A stretch of 64,000 bases of DNA from NCBI GenBank assembly GCA_023078555.1, contig CM041197.1:11567257-11631256 (forward strand), written 5' to 3'. The notes below the pieces were generated by a model. That model did not search any database, had not been told where the DNA came from, and saw only the letters and a list, made by a program, of their open reading frames with translations. Both the position numbers and the translations under genes were made by a program. This stretch comes from Ulva prolifera. Its lineage: Eukaryota; Chlorophyta; Ulvophyceae; Ulvales; Ulvaceae. This document shows positions 24,216-36,581 of this stretch, piece by piece (position 1 is the stretch's first letter; each line of letters starts with the position of its first letter).

Positions 24216-25872
24216 ACACACACCCGCACACACCATCCGCAGTCCCCATCAGCGCCGATCGGACACACTCAAACTCCCGCCCGTGCCATCAACGAAGCGC
24301 GCCACCTACGGAACGAAACAGGTCAGTTCTAGGCCAGCGCTGGGCGGCCACAAGCTGTGTGGCAGCCCGCCCCCCCACGTGAAGCCCCAGCCACACTTGG
24401 TCATTGCCGCACACTGCCTCAATCCCACAATCATCTGCGCTTGACCGCCGCCGGGGATCTCCCTAGCAAAGATGGCACTGTGACCGCGGACAGAGCGGCC
24501 GTCAGCAGCACCAGGGGCTGGGCGCAGTTCGACATGTCTGCAGCGGGATGGTGGATGATGGCGCCACGGCCTGCAGGCGAGTGGAGAGGGGCAGCCTGCC
24601 GCTCAGGCCAGATGGCCAACAAGCGGCTTAGGTGCACCATGGTGTGAGTGTGCTGTATATAACCGACTGCGAGTGCCATCACAATAGGCAGTCATTGCAT
24701 GCCCTGAATTTCGAGGTGGTGCCTGGAGAGCAGCTGCGGATACAGCTATGATACAGCTATCATGCTCGCGAGAGTAAGGTGATCCAGGACTGCAGTCAAA
24801 TTTGCTGTTGCGCCAGACATTGGATGCACAGTCAGCATGGGGATCCACTTCTGTGGCCATGAGGCATGGACAGATAGTGTGGCTGACTGGATAGCTCACC
24901 TAGGCTCACCATGTTTCACGGAAGAGCACTTTGGCGGATTCATGACGCAGATGTGAGTCTTGGCCCCGTACAGCTGGTTATCTCTTGTGAGCTTCTGCAC
25001 GAACACAGGAGAGGTATGGGAGCACAATCCTCGTGCACGCGCTAGCTGCATGTCGTTGTCCAGTGGTGCATGCAGCGCTAGCATCTGGGATCTATCGCGA
25101 ACATTCTGCCGTCAACGTCCGCGTGCACCTGGTTACACAGCCGGATGCGTTGCAATCATCGCGGTAGTTGTGCACTCACGGGTCATATGAGCGCCCCGCG
25201 CAGTAGATTTCGCTCAGCTGACGTCCTGTGAGCATGCTGTCGCAGAGCGCGCATGCCAGCTTCCAGCGGTGACTTCTAGTCATCAGACAGCTGCTCGTTC
25301 GACAGGCGGCAGACTTGACCACTCAGCTTGCGAACGGGTCCCAGGATGCCGATAATAATATTCAATGAACTTCAATTCGCCATTCGCTGGTATAGGCCTG
25401 GTCTAGAGAGGTGACGGAATGGTGCATGACTGGTGGCTGGCCATCTGTTCACGGCACGCATCCAGAAGCCGATGCATGCACCACATCAGCACGGATTTGA
25501 CTGATCTGAAGCTGCTCCTCAGGCGAGTGTCTGTCTGGCAACCATTGATCTGTGCAAACCCGTCGCGACGGCAGCGTGCGAAACTATAGCTGTTCAGCTG
25601 CTGCGCAATGCATGTCCTCTGTGTCAGTGGATCCGACATGCTCCCTTCCACCTCATGTGCGATAGCTTAGATAGGGACAACGCAGCAGATCCAACTTATT
25701 AGTTATATAACATCAGGCGATGTCTGTCTGGATCCAGCCTGTTCGTCGCTCTGGCATTCCTGCATCTGAGAACACCTGTGCCCACGACTGCCTCGAACTC
25801 TAAAGAACCGGAGGATCGACCCTACCGAATCCAAGTGCTAGAACTTTGAACGTAAGACGACTATGCTCCTCG

Positions 25873-26133
25873 TCAGGATGCTCTTGATGGGCTTGGGCTT
25901 TTGGTGCGCGGTGTAGATGAACAGGTGCGGCCTACGAAGAACGCAAATGCGAACAACATCACACCGCCCCAGTACATGGACCATTTTATATGCTCCCGCA
26001 AGACAGCTTTCATAATAGCACGCTCTTGAGCTCTCGTATGGTGGCAATCTTCCAATGCGGAGTTGGCATGTGTTTGTGTGCTGTTCAAATGCTGTCGAGC
26101 ATCGAGCTTCCGAAAGCTGCACGCCACTGACAT
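25873..26133 (-). CDS. Small single-pass membrane protein, unknown
   Basis: An intronless model from the ATG at 26133-26131 to the stop at 25873 encodes 86 residues. The middle is charged and helical (RAQERAIMKAVLREHIKW), followed by a hydrophobic segment (MYWGGVMLFAFAFFVG, about residues 53-68) and a Ser/Pro/Lys tail. This layout suggests a small tail-proximal membrane protein of an organelle or the ER; I do not recognise the family. An upstream ATG at 26196 would overlap the first exon of the plus-strand beta-helix gene. The starts of the two genes are only 36 bp apart in a head-to-head arrangement. Confidence 0.45.
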   Translation of the reverse strand: MSVACSFRKLDARQHLNSTQTHANSALEDCHHTRAQERAIMKAVLREHIKWSMYWGGVMLFAFAFFVGRTCSSTPRTKSPSPSRAS

Positions 26134-26169
26134 GGAGTGCTCTGATGCAGGTAGATAGAGTTGAATTCC

Positions 26170-29100
26170 ATGGTTCTGAAAGAGTGTGATGTGCATTCTG
26201 GTGAGCTCCGGCCAGCTCGAAAGAGTGCATTGACACTGTGGGCGTCAGAAGACCAGCGTAGGCGAAAGTCCGAGAAGAAGTCCAAGGGCCAGGACATTTC
26301 TGACAGTTCATCGCAAAATCTGCAGCAGTTGAGCGCAAGTAAACGGCTTAGCGCAAAGAATGGCAAGAGCGCAGCTGCTGGGCAGAAGGCCCGCGCTCGA
26401 AGCTCCCCAGCTGTGCCAGGATCGAAGCCCAAAGCTCATAAAGGTCAAAAGGTACGCTTCTCAGGTCCCATACGCAAGCTCTGCAGGTAATGCTGGCGAC
26501 CGTGTGAAGTAGTTCGAGCTTCTCAACGGGTATGCATGCCTGCGACACTGCGTGATTAATCGGCAGGCGAGCAGTCAGGACAGTCGTTACGTAGCTACGC
26601 AGTGAGACTGCGCCAGAAAACCTTTCTTCCTTGCAGGCTCATCCATCACCCAAGCCAGGCGCAGGCGTTGAACCCCAATGGACGTTGCAAAGCCTGTGCA
26701 AAGCCATCAGCATGGCTACAAGGGGCGAGCGCATCGATGTGAACGGGCGGGCGTCCTCACCCGCCACAGCACCGCAGAAAAAGGCACGCCAGGAGCTCGG
26801 CGGGTCCCGGCCGAAAGGAATCTCCATCGCCGGCCGCACGGTGTGCCCGACACCAGTCCGCCTGGAGCGTGCGGCCCACGCTGACTCCGCAAGCCCCTCA
26901 TGGACTCTCCGCGCGCCCGACACTCCGGTGTGGACATGGACGGTGGCAGAATGCCACTCCGTGGACGTGTGCACAGCTACAATTGAGCTGCCGCGGGACG
27001 GCTACCTCATCCTCAAGTCGGCCTGCCGCGGGCTGACGTTCCGAGACGTCCACTTCAGAGGTGCGGTCCCAGCACGCGCATGCATGTAAGCTCCACCGAG
27101 GCCTCCCGGTGGCAATGAGCCGCCCTGCAGTTCCTCCGATCCTGCAGGCATGCTGCCTTTGCGAGTGCACGCCACACGGGTGCCAACGACCGCATGGAAA
27201 ATCTCGCACGTCACCCGTCCACCTCCGCCACTTGCACTGAGTGGTCCATGTTTGTCGCACACACTTCGGGCACAGAACTCTGCCCTGCGGCAAGAGATAC
27301 CGTCGATTGTACACGATGGCGCCGTGCGTCACACACCGCACCACTCGAGTGATACCTGACCGACCACGAGTCGCAGCAGGCCCGCACCGCCTCATCTTTG
27401 CTTGACTCGACATCGGCTCAGCACTGCACCCAGCCGCACGTATGATTCAGCGAGCTCGCGGGTCGCTGCCCGGCATCAGCACGGCCCTCCCTCCCCTCCC
27501 CCAAATAGAGGCCACCAGACTTACCAAATCGTAGCTGTGGGCAGTCACTGCAGGCCACGCCAGACACTCGCATAGCATCCTGATCCACCACTACATACAT
27601 TACGCGAGTTTGAGGATGTTTTCCCGGACATAGGTTGTATGTAAGGCACACCAGCGCCGGCCATTGCGGGGGAGCTCACCCTAACCCCACAGGGCACGCC
27701 ACACCGCTGCTGCGGCAATCATGCCGGAGCGCTGGCGTGGCCACTGCCGCGTCCAGAACGCATGCATGCTTCTGTTGAGTGGTGGTCAAGTGGTCGTTGT
27801 GCGCACGTCCAGAGCGCAGGTACACACATGCGAGGTCGTCACGCGTACCCCTCAAAACCCCATACAGGGCACCAGAGATGTACCGTTTCCAACGCCAGTG
27901 TCAGCAGCTGCTGAAAGAAAATTGGCACCGGGCCAAATTGTGGAGGCGGACTGTGTTGTGAGTGGTTGCCAGGGGTGATTCCGGACGACGCTGCCTTGCA
28001 GTGCTGTCACCATGCGAATTCAGTGCTGCAACCACTGCTCCCGAGTGATCCCGGTGCTGGCATCAGCTAGGGCGGCACGTTTCATAGATCGCGGGTAGCT
28101 CTGCCTGCCGGGACTCCAATCCCGCCGTCACGTCTAGTCGGGAGTGAGTCCATGTAGATTGCGCGATCATCAGCAGCAGAAGCAAGGCAGCAGAACGGTG
28201 CAAGCCGTTCCACATCCGGTCATCCGGGCCGGTTGCAGATGTCGCGGACATCCTCACAGAGAACCACGCAGGCGCGCCGCGCACAATTCACCAGTCGAGC
28301 AGCCCCGCACAATTGTTCCAATTGTACAGTAGAGTTCATTTTGGGGGGATGGTTGGAGGGGGGGGGGGGGGGGGGGGGGCGGGGCTGCTCCTTCCCTAAA
28401 GCTTGCCGCAGTATGAAGCTGCTGAGCACAGGCAGGTGGTGCTATATCATATTCGTTCGTCTCGTGGTTTAATTCTGTGCAGTTCCGGGAGTTTGTGGCA
28501 ATTCCTGGGGGACGGCATCGCGCAGAATTCTGGACGCAATTTGCAACACAGACATGCACCAAGTGTGTCCAAGTGGCCTGTACATGTACTTGAACACTGC
28601 ATGCTGTATCCACAACCTCCGTGCTTTGAGACTGGCAGTATGATGCACAAGCGCCATGCACAAGTGTCATGAGAAATAACACCCAGGCCTGGGATGGGAT
28701 CCAGTGGGTGTTCAACAATACATCCAATATGCGTGTAAGATTTTTTGTTTGTGGTCTTCAAGTCATGTGGGGACATGTGGGCGTCCAAGCCTGATCCCAT
28801 GTAGAGGCTGATATTGCCCCATGTACCCATGATATCACAGTTGTCACTGAGTTGTGAGACAGCACTTGCTGTGTCCAATGGCCAGGATAGTTTGAGACTC
28901 ACAGAGACACCAGTGTCCCAGATGATGATACCAGCATAGCTGCTGGCCTTGCATCCACCTCATTATCACCTCATGTGTCATTCACTGATCCACTGTAACT
29001 GTTTAGTCATGACAGCGAGACATGTCTACGCAGAGGCACCTAGCCACTGTGAGCCACTCCACTGTGCCATATCTCTTCAGCTGTGTACACTCAATGCACC

Positions 29101-32100
29101 ATGGGTCATCTGACCACCTCACGTGTTCCGTTTTCTCCTAGCATACATTCGTCCATGTAATGTGCTGTGTGGCCTGGTCATGTGACCTGTCCACAGCTAG
29201 GCCATCTGGCTTGGTTGCAATGTGACCAGGTCATGCCTGTGCCCAAGCCGTAGTTTACAGTTTACAGAGCTGCTGCAACGGGCTGCTACAGCATAATGCC
29301 ACTGTGGGCCCAGGTGATGTGGCGGGTGTGCAAGGAGGCTGGCCAAGTCAGCTGCAGCGATGTTGCCTCGACTGCACAGGCACAGAGCCAGCCGTGGCTG
29401 GGTGGATGGTTCATAGATTGATGGCCGCACGTGTTCACGACACTGCACAACTTGGTGGTGGCAGTGGTCGGTCATGTGCGCACAATGCAGTGGGACTGTA
29501 TCTCTTGCTGTATACGAGGGTTGCAAGAGCAAAGTCACAGAGGCAGGTAACACTGCAGGCATTTGCACTGGGTAACCAGCCCAAGCCAGACTCCGCGCCA
29601 ATCTGGGTGTGCAAGTGTTGCTGCTGTGTCAATGGCCATGATTGTACGTCTATATCTTGTACCCACCACAGATACAGGTATCTTGGCTATGCATGACAGC
29701 ACCTGATGTAGCAGACATGCCAGCAGACATGCCAGCAGATGGTGGGCCTGCATAGGCCTGCCCTGAAGCCCAGTAAACACACATGCTAGTACGAATGTGA
29801 ACCTGGAACAGGCCCAGCACTTGTCGTTCCAATCATGCCAATCCTGCTGATCATGCTGATCATGCCTATCACCGTTAGTCCAGGCAGGAACTGCAGCTGC
29901 TGCAATTGCAGCAATGCAATGTGAGGGCTGCCCCTGCCCCACAGCAGCAGCTGTTCTGGGTGCAAGAGCAATTGCAGCCATAAATACAGCTGAAACACCA
30001 GCATTCAGCAGTGCCAGATCACTAGCATTACATTGACAGAGGCTGATGGTCAGAGGTAGTGCCTCGCTGAACAGCTCAGCATGACTCATCCCACTGCCAC
30101 GAGGGCCCCTGCAGCCACGGTGTCAGGAAATCCAGAACCTGTGAAGTTGTGCATCACGAGCACATAGGAGTAAACTACATTCTCACTTAGTTTCTTATAC
30201 GAATTGCGAACTTTCTTATATCTTGTTGTGTACGACTCGGAAACTTCTTATCCGCTTGTTTGTGAGATCTGGACACGCTCCAGCGTCGCGCTGTGTTAAC
30301 CTAGCTGGTAGATGCTGCGGCGGCGCAGAGGCCGTCCGGTTCTGCCCCCTCTTCGGCTTGTGGTTTTTCTAGCTGGGCCCCCGCGGCCTGTCTTGCACTC
30401 TGCCCTGAGCAGAGCCAAGCGCCGTGCATGCATTTCACGGGCCTTGGCCAAGGCTGCCACATCACCGTCTGCGGCAGGACGCGCACACCCCGCCCGGCAC
30501 ACGCTCCACCACGTGCAAGCAGTAGCATCTCACCCCCAGCGGCATATCACAGCTCGCAACACTCCCCCCGCCTTGCTATTTACGAAGACCGCCAGTGGCA
30601 GCCCGCCCCGCCACATCAGGTCCTCGCATGGACCCAGCCAAGGCGACCCATCACCCAATGCTAGCGATGTGTGTAACTGGCCAGGTGGTGTGTGTAACCG
30701 CGTGGCCTGTGTAATCGTGTCAGCCCGCGTAAACAGAGTCACCATCATGACAGCCGTGCGCGGCCGTGCAGGGGGCACCGTCGTGTGCATGGGCGCTGAC
30801 TGCACCGTGGCCTTCCACCGTGCCACCTTTGCCGCCTGCTCCGTCATCGCCATCCGCGGCGCCTCAGCCACCCTCATCGACTGCTGCTCCCGCGGCGCCA
30901 CCGTCGCCACCTACGCCACGGACCCCCAGACCACCCTCACGCTAGACCACTGCGACGTCGTGGAGTGCAGCGCGGCGGCCTGTGTCGGCACGGGCGCGAC
31001 CCTCGCGACGAGCCATGTCACATGCATGTGCGCGTCGGAGGTTGGGATCGACGCGTGGGGGGAGGGGACGGTGATTGTGGCCAAGGCGACCGCGATCCTC
31101 GATGGCTGCACGGCGCCTCCGAACCAGCAGGCCGCGCAGTCGTCCGTGCCGCTTGCGCGGAAAGACGTTGAGGGGCTGGTGCCGGCTGCGGCGGAGACGG
31201 TGACGCAGGGGTGTGGCCACAACGCGCCTGGCATGCATGTGCGTGCGGGGGCGGCCGTGTGGCTGCAGGAGTGCACGTTCGGCGGCATGCGCGAAGGGCT
31301 CGTCGCGAGCGGCGCGCGGTCGCGCATCGAGGCGAAGGACTGTGGCTTCAGGGGGCCGCGGGAGTGTGCGGTCGTCGTCGGCGCCGCGGCGCGCGCAGAG
31401 CTGCACAACTGCAAGGTGACCGAGGCCGGTGAGGTCGGCGTGCATGCATGCGGCTCCGGCTCGGTGGTGACGATGCGGTCATGCATGCTGGCAAAGAGTG
31501 GCATGACATCGCTGCTGCTGCGCGGCGGCGCCACCGGGGAGCTCACCGACTGCACCTGCCGGCCCACGGCGACCGCGTCAGCGCTGCAGGTGTCCGGAGG
31601 GGCGTCGAAGCTCTCTGCGGACACATGCACGCTGCAGGGGGGGGGCACGGAGGCAGCCGTCGCCGCGACGGACGGCGGGAAGATCGCACTCAAGGGGTGC
31701 GCAGTTCGCGCCGAGAGCCATGACACAATGGACGCGAAGGGTGCGATCGACCGGCTGGAGACGGCGGAGGCGGCGGGTGTTGTGGCTGAGGGGCCGCGGT
31801 CGGAGGTGCGGCTGGAGGGGGGCACGGTGACGACGGTCCGGCGGAGCTCCCTGAGCGCGCGGGACGGGGGCAAGATTTTCGCGACGACGGTGCATGTGCG
31901 CTGCCTCGAGAGCCGCCGCTCGAAACGCATGCAGACGGCCGCGATGTCCGCCGCCCTCGCCGAGACACAGACTCTCTCCGCCGCCGCAGCAAACGCGATC
32001 GCGGCCGGCAAGGGCGGGACGGGCACGGTTGAGGACATCCAGGACGAACGTGGCACAGCACACAGCATCGCGTGCAGCACGCATGGGCCGCATGGGCTGC

Positions 32101-34827
32101 ACAGCGACGGCGGCGGCTCGAGCGTCTCCGTCAAGGGCTGCGTCGTCGAGGTGGAGGGTGGCTGCGGGATCACGGCTTCCGGCGGCGCCGGCATCGTCGC
32201 GTCCTCATGCACGATCGGCCAGGTCGCAGAGACCCTGTGCAGCCGGAACGGGGTGTTTGTGTGGGGCCCGAAGAGTGCCGTGGAGCTGTTTGACTGCCTG
32301 ATTCAGAACGTCGCCGACTGCGGGGTGCTCGTGGCTGGAGGGGCTGCCGCGAGCGTGCAGAAGACGACGGTCCGCGGCGCGAAGCGCATGCATGGGCTCG
32401 CGTCGGCCGGGAAGGGGTCGGTGCTGGTGGCAGAGGACTGCGTGCTGGAGGACGCGGGCGGTAGCGGCGTGGCCGTCGAGGCGGCGGCCACGGCGATGCT
32501 GGACACCGTCGACGTGCTGGGCACGCGGGCCGGGCACGGCATCGCGGCGCGCGGCCGCGGCGTGCGCGTGACCGCGCGCGGGTGCAAGGTCGTCGGGGCG
32601 CTCGCGAGCGGCGTGTACGCGGGGGAGGGCGCCGCCGTGTTCGCGGAGGGGTGCGACGTTCGCAGTGCGAACGGCGACGGCTTCCTGGTGCGGCCCCGCG
32701 GCTGCATGCCCCTCCTCCCCCAACACAGCACCGGTGCTACACGTTGCTTCCCTGGGTCCATGCGGATCCAGGCTGTGTCAACCTGTCACATCATACTATT
32801 TCGCTGCCGTGTCCGCCTGGGCTGTTCTCGGGAGAGATCCGTGTGCGGTGCGCTGTGTAGCACCAACCAAAGTGTGGTGGTGACGACGCCCGGAGCCGAA
32901 TAGGCCATACGTATGCTGTGACACGGACATACTCGGCGCTGCGTGCGCGACCCCGTGTAGTGCGCCCTGGTTCTCTGCCATGCGGATGGATCACCTTGTC
33001 TAGGTTGTGCCTGACATGAGCGCCGCGCTGCAGGTGTCAGGGCGGCACTCTGTCGCCGACATGCGAAGCTGCCGGGTGCGCAACAACAAGCGCAACGCGC
33101 TCGCGATTACCGGCGGGGCGCGCGTCGCGGCGCAGCACTGCACGTTTGCGCTGTCGAGCAAGTGCAACGGCGTCATGGCGGCGGCGGCGACGACGGCGGC
33201 GCGGCTGCAGCGCTGCACGGTCGAGGGCAACAACTGCAGCGGCATCACCGCCCTGCTGGTGCGGCCCGTCCCTTGATCTGGTCACTGCTGCTTGCATGGT
33301 GTGGGGCTGCTCCCAGACGCGTAACTCACGGATCATGTACGTCCCTTGTCACCACGTCAGTATACCACGAAAGCCACATGCACAGCCAGCATCCCCCGTA
33401 AAACAAACGACCGCTGATCGCGAATACCGATATCAAGCGCAGCAAATCCGTAACGCCCCAACACCCGAAAAAGCACGCAAACACATGGTCTGTTTTCTCT
33501 TTTTCCGCAGCTGCCTACCCTGCAACGCCCTCCCTGGGCGCCTGCATGCGTGCGGCTGCAGCAATGGGTTGTCGGGCCCGATTACATGTAGAGTAATTCC
33601 GAGGCGCCCACTTGTGCTGCTCCAGTTCCTGTCCCTGGCGTGGTCACTGACATCACCGCCATCAACTCGCATTGGCGGCGGAATTGTCATCAATGCATGC
33701 CGCTGTGTGATTAGTTAGGAAACTGCGGAGGGGTGCCGGTTGGTGTAAGGGCTTGACAGTGGGTGTGGGTGAGGAGGTTAGCGTGTGGTCATGCATGCAC
33801 ACGCACATACAGCAGTGACGTGCATTCACTCACCTGATGATGCATTCAACCCATGCATGTGGCCGCAGGGGGCGGTGGTGACGGTGGAGCAGTGCAAGAT
33901 CCTCGGGTCCCGCGGGGACGGCATCGACGCCCGCGGCGACGGCTCCAACATGCTCGTCAAGTGCACCATGATCGAGGACAACGGGGCCTGCGGCGTCTCG
34001 GCACAGCGCCAGGTGCGGCCGCCCTCCTGCTGCGTGCTGCGCCCTGCTGTTGCTGAAATAGTGCATCTTGCCGTGTGTGATCCGCCTAGCAATGGTCCAC
34101 GATCGTTTGATTTGGACTGCGTGCTGCGTGCCGTGCCGGCCGGGCCCCCGAAGCTGGGTCATACGATTTTCTCACTTTGGCAAAACAGCTTGACTGCTGG
34201 GCATGCAGGGGCGTAGCCCCCCGTCGGCTGATCACACACATTCGGTCCGAGTGCCATTGCTGAACGCCCGGACCGCGGCTCAATCACCCGTCCAGCACCA
34301 CATGCGTCCACCGCGGCGTCCATGCCACAGAACAAGCCAAATTCTAGTGAAATAAAGTCAAGCAAATCTGGATATACGTAGCAGTGTCTGGTTGGAACAT
34401 CAATGCTTCTGGATGACCCGGACCACACATGCCGGTGAAAGCATGGTCATACGCGGAGCACGGAACACCGCTGCACGCCGTGTGTGACATGCAGGCCAAG
34501 GTCGCACTCATGGACACCTCAATCGCGCGCTCCTCCGGAGCGGCGATGGCGGCGACCGGCGAGGGCACGGAGGTGATCGCAGAGGACTGCACCTTCTTCG
34601 CAAACGGCCGCACACAGGCGGAGGCCGACGGGGGGGTCGTCATCGAGGGCGTGCGGCCCCGGCCCCTCATGTGCGGCACCCTACAGGCCCTTCTCCGCGT
34701 CACCGAGCTACCGCCGGAGAAGGAGCTGCTGCCGAGCCCGAGCCTCGCGGACACGGCGAGCCGCGGCAGCGGCCGCGCCGCGATCAGCCGCTTCCTCTGT
34801 GCCAATGCCAACGGCTCTGTGCCATAG
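26170..34827 (+). CDS. Large right-handed parallel beta-helix protein (six exons)
   Basis: Exons 26170-26451, 26637-27060, 30685-32687, 33034-33258, 33869-34012 and 34495-34827 join in matching phases to about 1136 residues. Exon 1 is Lys/Ser-rich and probably disordered. Exon 2 ends in YLILKSACRGLTFRDVHF, typical of the entry to a beta-helix. Exons 3-6 hold many imperfect rungs of 20-25 residues with the pattern hydrophobic-x-x-C-x-hydrophobic and Gly/Ala turns (GVHACGSGSVVTMRSC, GILGSRGDGIDARGDGS-like). This is the pectate-lyase/FBXO11-type fold, used for carbohydrate or protein binding; no catalytic residues or F-box were recognised. Phase-0 introns separate the last rungs. No transmembrane helix is seen. 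The 3.6-kb intron is long for this window; an alternative start at the ATG at 30312, open through to exon 3 and encoding a hydrophobic leader (LRLVVFLAG), would make a separate secreted protein. Confidence 0.75.
27061..30684 (+). other. Long intron or intergenic stretch within the beta-helix gene
   Basis: Bounded by a phase-1 donor (GTGCGG) and a phase-1 acceptor (TGGCCAG). It contains a 22-nt G run (28358-28379) and short repeats of TGATCATGC and GACATGCCAGCA around 29700-29870. The part from 30312 is open in the frame of exon 3. No independent exon chain was found. Confidence 0.45.
28358..28379 (+). repeat. Poly(G) tract, 22 nt
   Basis: An uninterrupted G run followed by CGGGG. Similar runs occur at 1087-1105, 48575-48611 and 51920-51952, all as G on the plus strand. 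Confidence 0.9.
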
Positions 34828-36581
34828 CGTGGCCACGCGGGCGTGCTGTGGCTGCCACCCAGCATCAATGTTGCGTGGGGGCGCGTACCTCTGGCGGGTG
34901 AAGGCGGCCGCAGCACACAGCGCAAAGCACGGACAGGTTTCTGACTGAGGGTGCTTGAAGCGGCGAGCAGATCAGATATGCTTGCGGAGTGAGGGGTTGT
35001 GGCTGTTTGCCATCGCGGCTGCTCCCGCAGTGCCCGCTGGCTGGGGTGGACGCGGCATATCGGCACGTCCATGTGCCCCTGGTGTCTGCAGGTGGCATTC
35101 ATGCATGCGTGCATCTGCATGTAGTGCCGGGTTCCCTGGCTTCGTGCCTGCAGTGGCACCCCAGGAGTGGGAGGCCGCGTCTGCAGTCGCTGCGAAGCCC
35201 ACCATCGCAGAGCTCCAGATGATATGTGCCGAACGGCAGTCACCTTTTGCCCCTCCTGTTCCATCAACCTCGCTCTCATCGGCCGACACATGTGGCAGTG
35301 GCAGAGCGCCTTCCGTTTCGGTTCCTTTCCAACTGTTTCATTCTCTTTCTGTCTCAAAGGCGCCCGCATGGCGTCTGATAAATTTTCCGTTGTTCTGTAT
35401 CGACTCAGCCAAGACTCACCTCTGGTATGGCTTTCCGTTGTACAAACCTGATGCGGCCACAGCTGCTGAGGCACCCGTCCGAGCCATTGGCTGAGGGCTG
35501 TTGGGATGTAAAGTTTTTTGCTCAGGCGGCTATTGCGGGGAGGCGCTATGCGGCAGCTCACATGTGGTGGGTTCATGAACGCGCACAGCGCAGCGTATGT
35601 GGCTCGCCGCGGCAGCGAGCGCTGCATGTGGTGAGGCTGTACAAGTCGTCTCAAAGATGACGGTGTGGCAAGGGCCCTATGTAGTACTGTTGACCATGTT
35701 TGCAAGATCGCGTGTGCTGCAGTTGTAGCCAAAGAGCTGCGCTTGATGCGTGTGTGGTGCGACTGGTTGTTGCCCACGTTGGCAGAGATTCACCAACACG
35801 TGTAACGGGCTGCGACTTGCAATGTTCCCCTCGGTACGTTGTGACATGGTTACATTCGTACTTCTGAGCTCACGGATGTTACTGTGCAGTCAGAACAGGA
35901 TCGCTGTGCTGCCGTGTGGTTGAGCAGGGGCAGTGCAGGTGGGACTTGGCGTAGCAGAGGTTCAAGGCAGACAACAAAGCAATCAAAGACCCACCCAACA
36001 AAATCGCGTTTGCGCCCACATGTGGAACAGCAGGCCGCCAGGGCTGCTAGGCTTCGACATGCGCACAGCGCAACGACGCAGTCACCTCGCTTGCTCGCGG
36101 CAAGGGGTCCCGGTGGTCTGCAGTTGTGAATGTCCGATAAGGATAGATAATAAGTGCGGCTAAGAATAACATGCCTCCGTAATAAGGAAAGATGATAAGT
36201 GCGGATGATAAGTGCGGCTCAGGACAACATGCCCCCCGGAAACAGCCTCGTTTTACAGCCAACATAGTGTACAGCAATAGGCCTGGAACTCTGTGGCACA
36301 TCGTTCGCCGAGCCCCAGACATGCCCTGGATTTGTACCCATGCATGCTTACTCTGCACCCCGTAGCCGATGCATGCGCCCGATGGGTCCGCACTGAACGG
36401 CGGCGCTGCCGCAGCTCGCCGACACTCACGCTCCACGCTCCAGCATAAAGGTGCCGCTCGAATGCAGCCCTGCCCCCCTTGGCCACACGACGCCACACAC
36501 ACGTGCAGGGCTTCTGCAGCCTCTTGTCCGGGTTCTACAGTGCAGAGTGTACTGCCGCGGAGGGGGGCGTGGGCGGGGCGG
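34828..36581. other. Interval without a supported gene
   Basis: Probable 3' UTRs of the converging beta-helix and DHAR genes. Around 36140-36240 an imperfect duplication of a unit containing GATAAGTGCGG and AACATGCC is visible. A 477-codon open frame on the minus strand (34344-35777) is discussed among the rejected items. Confidence 0.5.

Larger units (their letters stand above)
21939..25872. other. Gene-poor interval with GC-rich core
   Basis: Contains the undetermined 5' end of the HAD gene. No exon chain could be supported. The part at about 23450-24020 is very GC-rich and open in several frames on both strands, an expected by-product of composition. It includes a 35-bp hairpin (23983-24017) and a copy of the dispersed G/T-rich repeat (about 24030-24215), listed separately. 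Confidence 0.5.

Noticed and set aside
23355-24236. Long open frames on both strands in the GC-rich stretch
   Set aside because: Open in several frames at once, Pro/Arg/Gly-rich and overlapping a dispersed repeat; no splice or motif support.
30911-32212. A 433-codon open frame on the minus strand
   Set aside because: It is the exact antisense of the large beta-helix exon; the plus strand shows the rung pattern, so the minus frame is a shadow.
34344-35777. A 477-codon open frame on the minus strand
   Set aside because: It runs antisense through a supported beta-helix exon, its composition (Arg, Ser, Ala, Pro, His without domain pattern) is that expected of GC-rich antisense sequence, and no family motif is visible.
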